DNA of 8,187 nt from Acinetobacter sp. (GTDB lineage Bacteria > Pseudomonadota > Gammaproteobacteria > Pseudomonadales > Moraxellaceae): positions 1 through 8,187 of the forward strand of contig JAUNHS010000078.1 in assembly GCA_030523805.1 (NCBI GenBank), read 5' to 3'. Position numbers and translations under genes: made by a program. Below the pieces are notes generated by a model, which worked only from the letters and a program-made list of their open reading frames with translations, had not been told where the DNA came from and did not search any database. Numbering within the stretch: the first letter of the stretch is position 1; each line of letters opens with the position of its first letter. Positions 4,806-8,187 of this stretch are shown in pieces.

Positions 4806-6530
4806 GTGGAACTATTATCTGGTGGTGAAATGCTCGTTCGTGCTTTGGCGGACGAAGGTGTTGAACACGTTTTTGGTTATCCAGGCGGTGCTGTATTGCA
4901 TATTTATGATGCATTATTTCAGCAAGATAAAATTGAGCATTATTTGGTACGCCATGAGCAAGCAGCAGGGCATATGGCCGATGCGTACTCTCGTGTAACA
5001 GGCAAAACAGGCGTGGTGCTGGTAACGTCAGGGCCAGGTGCGACCAATACCGTTACACCAATTGCGACCGCTTATACCGATTCTATTCCAATGGTTATTA
5101 TTTCGGGTCAAGTGGCAACACATTTAATTGGTGAAGATGCATTCCAAGAAACGGATATGGTGGGTATTTCTCGTCCGATTGTGAAGCATAGTTTCCAAGT
5201 GCGTCATGCCAGCGAAATTCCAAGTATTATTAAAAAAGCATTTTATATTGCATCAACAGGTCGTCCAGGCCCTGTCGTGGTGGATATTCCTAAAGATGCA
5301 ACAGATCCAACGAAAAAGTTTGCTTATAAATATCCTGAATCGGTGAAATTACGTTCGTATCAACCGCCTTCTCGTGGGCATTCTGGGCAAATCCGTAAAG
5401 CAATTGATGAGTTAATTACAGCAAAATCGCCTGTGATTTATGCAGGCGGTGGCGTGGTGCAAGGTAATGCATCGGCTTATTTAACTGAATTGGCTCATAT
5501 TTTAGGCTATCCTGTAACCAATACTTTGATGGGCTTGGGTTGTTTCCCAGGTGATGATGAGCAGTTCATTGGTATGTTGGGTATGCACGGTACTTATGAA
5601 GCCAACATGGCAATGCACCATGCTGATGTGATTTTAGCGGTAGGGGCACGTTTTGATGACCGTGTAACCAATAATCCTGCAAAATTCTGTCCAAATGCCA
5701 AAGTCATTCATATTGATATTGACCCTGCAAGTATTTCTAAAACCATTATGGCTCAAATTCCAATCGTGGGTGCGGTGGATTTGGTATTGCAAGAAATGTT
5801 GGCTCAAATCAAGCAACGTGAAATTTCTAAACCAAATGCTGAAGCTCTTGCCGTGTGGTGGGATAAAATCAATGAATGGCGTAAAGTGCATGGCTTGAAA
5901 TATCAAGTACCAACAGACGGTACAATGAAGCCACAGCAAGTAGTAGAAGCCTTATACAAAGTAACCAACGGTGAAGCGATTATTACATCTGACGTAGGTC
6001 AGCATCAGATGTTTGGTGCGTTGTATTATAAATACAATCGTCCACGCCAATGGATTAATTCAGGCGGTTTGGGTACGATGGGCGTGGGCTTGCCGTATGC
6101 GATGGCGGCAAAATTGGCATTCCCAGAGCAGCAAGTGGTGTGTATCACAGGCGAAGCATCTATTCAGATGTGTATTCAAGAGCTTTCAACGTGTAAGCAA
6201 TATGGCTTGAATGTGAAGATTTTATGCTTGAATAACCGTGCTTTAGGTATGGTACGTCAATGGCAAGATATGAACTATGAAGGTCGTCATTCAAGTTCTT
6301 ATGTAGAATCATTGCCTGATTTTGCGAAGTTGATGGAAGCCTATGGTCATGTGGGTATTCAAATTGACCATGCCGATGAGTTAGAGTCTAAACTTGAACA
6401 AGCAATGGCGATTAACGATAAATGTGTATTTATTAACGTAACGGTGGATCGTTCGGAACACGTTTATCCAATGCAAGTGGCAGGACAATCAATGCGAGAT
6501 ATGTGGTTAGCCAAAGGGGAGCGTACCTAA
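4806..6530 (+). CDS. ilvI: Acetohydroxyacid synthase (acetolactate synthase) large, catalytic subunit
   Basis: Catalyses thiamine-diphosphate-dependent condensation of pyruvate with pyruvate or 2-ketobutyrate, the first common step of valine, leucine and isoleucine synthesis. It works as a complex with IlvH. The 574 residues equal E. coli IlvI in length. Visible features are the N-terminal ThDP domain with FGYPGGAV (23-30) and catalytic Glu51 ([11 protein letters not shown]), the central FAD-binding region (about 190-325) and the C-terminal ThDP domain with GEAS (449-452) to NN (476-477) and MVRQWQDM (482-489). The start is GTG at 4806: AGGG (4794-4797) lies eight bases upstream, and MELLSGGEM aligns with E. 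coli MEMLSGAEM. The same frame stays open up to a GTG at 4737, which would add 23 atypical residues. The stop overlaps the ilvH start. Confidence 0.96.
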   Translation: MELLSGGEMLVRALADEGVEHVFGYPGGAVLHIYDALFQQDKIEHYLVRHEQAAGHMADAYSRVTGKTGVVLVTSGPGATNTVTPIATAYTDSIPMVIISGQVATHLIGEDAFQETDMVGISRPIVKHSFQVRHASEIPSIIKKAFYIASTGRPGPVVVDIPKDATDPTKKFAYKYPESVKLRSYQPPSRGHSGQIRKAIDELITAKSPVIYAGGGVVQGNASAYLTELAHILGYPVTNTLMGLGCFPGDDEQFIGMLGMHGTYEANMAMHHADVILAVGARFDDRVTNNPAKFCPNAKVIHIDIDPASISKTIMAQIPIVGAVDLVLQEMLAQIKQREISKPNAEALAVWWDKINEWRKVHGLKYQVPTDGTMKPQQVVEALYKVTNGEAIITSDVGQHQMFGALYYKYNRPRQWINSGGLGTMGVGLPYAMAAKLAFPEQQVVCITGEASIQMCIQELSTCKQYGLNVKILCLNNRALGMVRQWQDMNYEGRHSSSYVESLPDFAKLMEAYGHVGIQIDHADELESKLEQAMAINDKCVFINVTVDRSEHVYPMQVAGQSMRDMWLAKGERT

Positions 6531-7021
6531 TGAAACGTTTAATTTCTGTATTGATGGAAAATGAATCAGGGGCGTTATCACGTTTGGTAGGTTTATTTAG
6601 TCAGCGTGGCTATAATATTGAAACTTTAAACGTTGCACCGACTGAAGACCCAACATTGTCTCGTTTGACTTTAACAACGCATGGCGATGACCATAAAATT
6701 GAACAAATTACCAAGCAACTCAATAAGTTAGTTGAAGTGGTAAAAGTAGTAGATTTGTCTGAAGGAGCTCATATTGAGCGTGAATTGATGTTGATTAAAG
6801 TGAAAGCATCAGGCTCGGCTCGTGCAGAAGTGAAGCGTACAGCAGATATTTTCCGTGGGCAAATCGTAGATGTCACCGCAAGTACTTATACCATTCAGTT
6901 GGTGGGTGCAACCGAAAAGAATGATGCCTTTATTCAAGCCTTGTCTGAAACGACGATTTTAGAAGTGGTTCGTTCGGGTGTGTCGGGTATTGCTCGTGGT
7001 GAAAAAGTTTTAACCGTTTAA
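6530..7021 (+). CDS. ilvH: Acetohydroxyacid synthase small, regulatory subunit
   Basis: A 163-residue regulatory subunit, the same length as E. coli IlvH, that activates the large subunit and confers valine feedback inhibition. Residues 1 to about 75 form the ACT domain and the rest the conserved C-terminal domain (ERELMLIKV, VKRTADIFRGQIVDV). N11, G14, S17, N29 and Q59, positions linked to valine binding or sensitivity in E. coli IlvH, are all present, so feedback inhibition is expected to be intact. The ATG at 6530 shares its A with the ilvI TAA, and AGGGGAG (6515-6521) lies eight bases upstream. A GTG start at 6503 would add nine atypical residues and is not favoured. The one-base overlap implies translational coupling and balanced subunit supply. 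Confidence 0.96.
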   Translation: MKRLISVLMENESGALSRLVGLFSQRGYNIETLNVAPTEDPTLSRLTLTTHGDDHKIEQITKQLNKLVEVVKVVDLSEGAHIERELMLIKVKASGSARAEVKRTADIFRGQIVDVTASTYTIQLVGATEKNDAFIQALSETTILEVVRSGVSGIARGEKVLTV

Positions 7022-7033
7022 CAGTTTAATCCT

Positions 7034-8111
<1,078 letters not shown>

Positions 8112-8139
8112 TCTCTAATCGCTGAAATTGCGTGCTTTC

Positions 8140-8174
8140 ATAAGGCGGAAACATACTTAAAGTTTCCGCCTTAT
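8140..8174 (+). terminator. Terminator after ilvC
   Basis: A perfect 13-bp stem (8140-8152 with 8162-8174) has the core AAGGCGGAAAC/GTTTCCGCCTT and a nine-base loop. It lies 28 bases after the ilvC stop. The following T-tract is broken (TTATTC), so it may terminate less sharply than a canonical hairpin. It most likely closes the ilvIHC operon. Confidence 0.75.
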
Positions 8175-8187
8175 TCATACCATGGAT

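Noticed and set aside
5634..5939. 101-codon minus-strand ORF inside ilvI, and similar ORFs within ilvI, ilvC, the kinase and the hydrolase
   Set aside because: All lie opposite or out of frame with well-supported genes, have no ribosome sites or recognisable domains, and are expected shadows.
6503..6529. Extended start of ilvH at the GTG at 6503
   Set aside because: The nine extra residues are absent from IlvH proteins; ATG at 6530 has a strong Shine-Dalgarno and gives the standard 163 residues.

Overview
The window is AT-rich bacterial chromosome. The proteins look like those of a gammaproteobacterium of the family Moraxellaceae, most likely Acinetobacter or a close relative. This rests on protein character and base composition read by eye, not on a database search. 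The housekeeping genes are intact and closely packed, and I see no mobile element, CRISPR array, tRNA or rRNA.

Left part (1-858): the first 23 codons of a minus-strand gene with a signal-peptide-like start run off the left edge. An AT-rich gene-free stretch follows, then a strong hairpin terminator and the small YdcH-family gene on the minus strand. The gap before the next gene carries an inverted pair of DnaA-box-like sites.

Metal-related part (859-3648): an ABC1/AarF-type atypical kinase gene is followed by rpmE2, a cysteine-free (zinc-independent) ribosomal protein L31 with a clear Zur-type operator lying on its promoter. Facing it is a short cation-diffusion-facilitator exporter, transcribed divergently from a CadR/PbrR-type MerR regulator. 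The exporter promoter has the 19-bp spacer and central dyad typical of MerR-controlled genes. One flank therefore responds to zinc shortage and the other to excess Cd/Pb/Zn-type metal, and both transcription units end in one shared bidirectional terminator.

Right part (3650-8187): a small alpha/beta hydrolase gene ends tail to tail with cadR, one base apart. About 510 bases without an established gene follow. They hold several hairpins, a possible promoter and two possible leader ORFs. Then comes the branched-chain amino acid operon ilvI-ilvH-ilvC: acetohydroxyacid synthase large and small subunits (stop and start overlapping by one base) and class I ketol-acid reductoisomerase. A long AT-rich hairpin lies between ilvH and ilvC, and a 13-bp hairpin follows ilvC. 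Together the three enzymes make the first two common steps of valine, leucine and isoleucine synthesis.

Most of the window is conventional. The parts least explained by known genes are the ilvI leader, the DnaA-box pair and the ilvH-ilvC hairpin. I found no convincing new multi-gene system.
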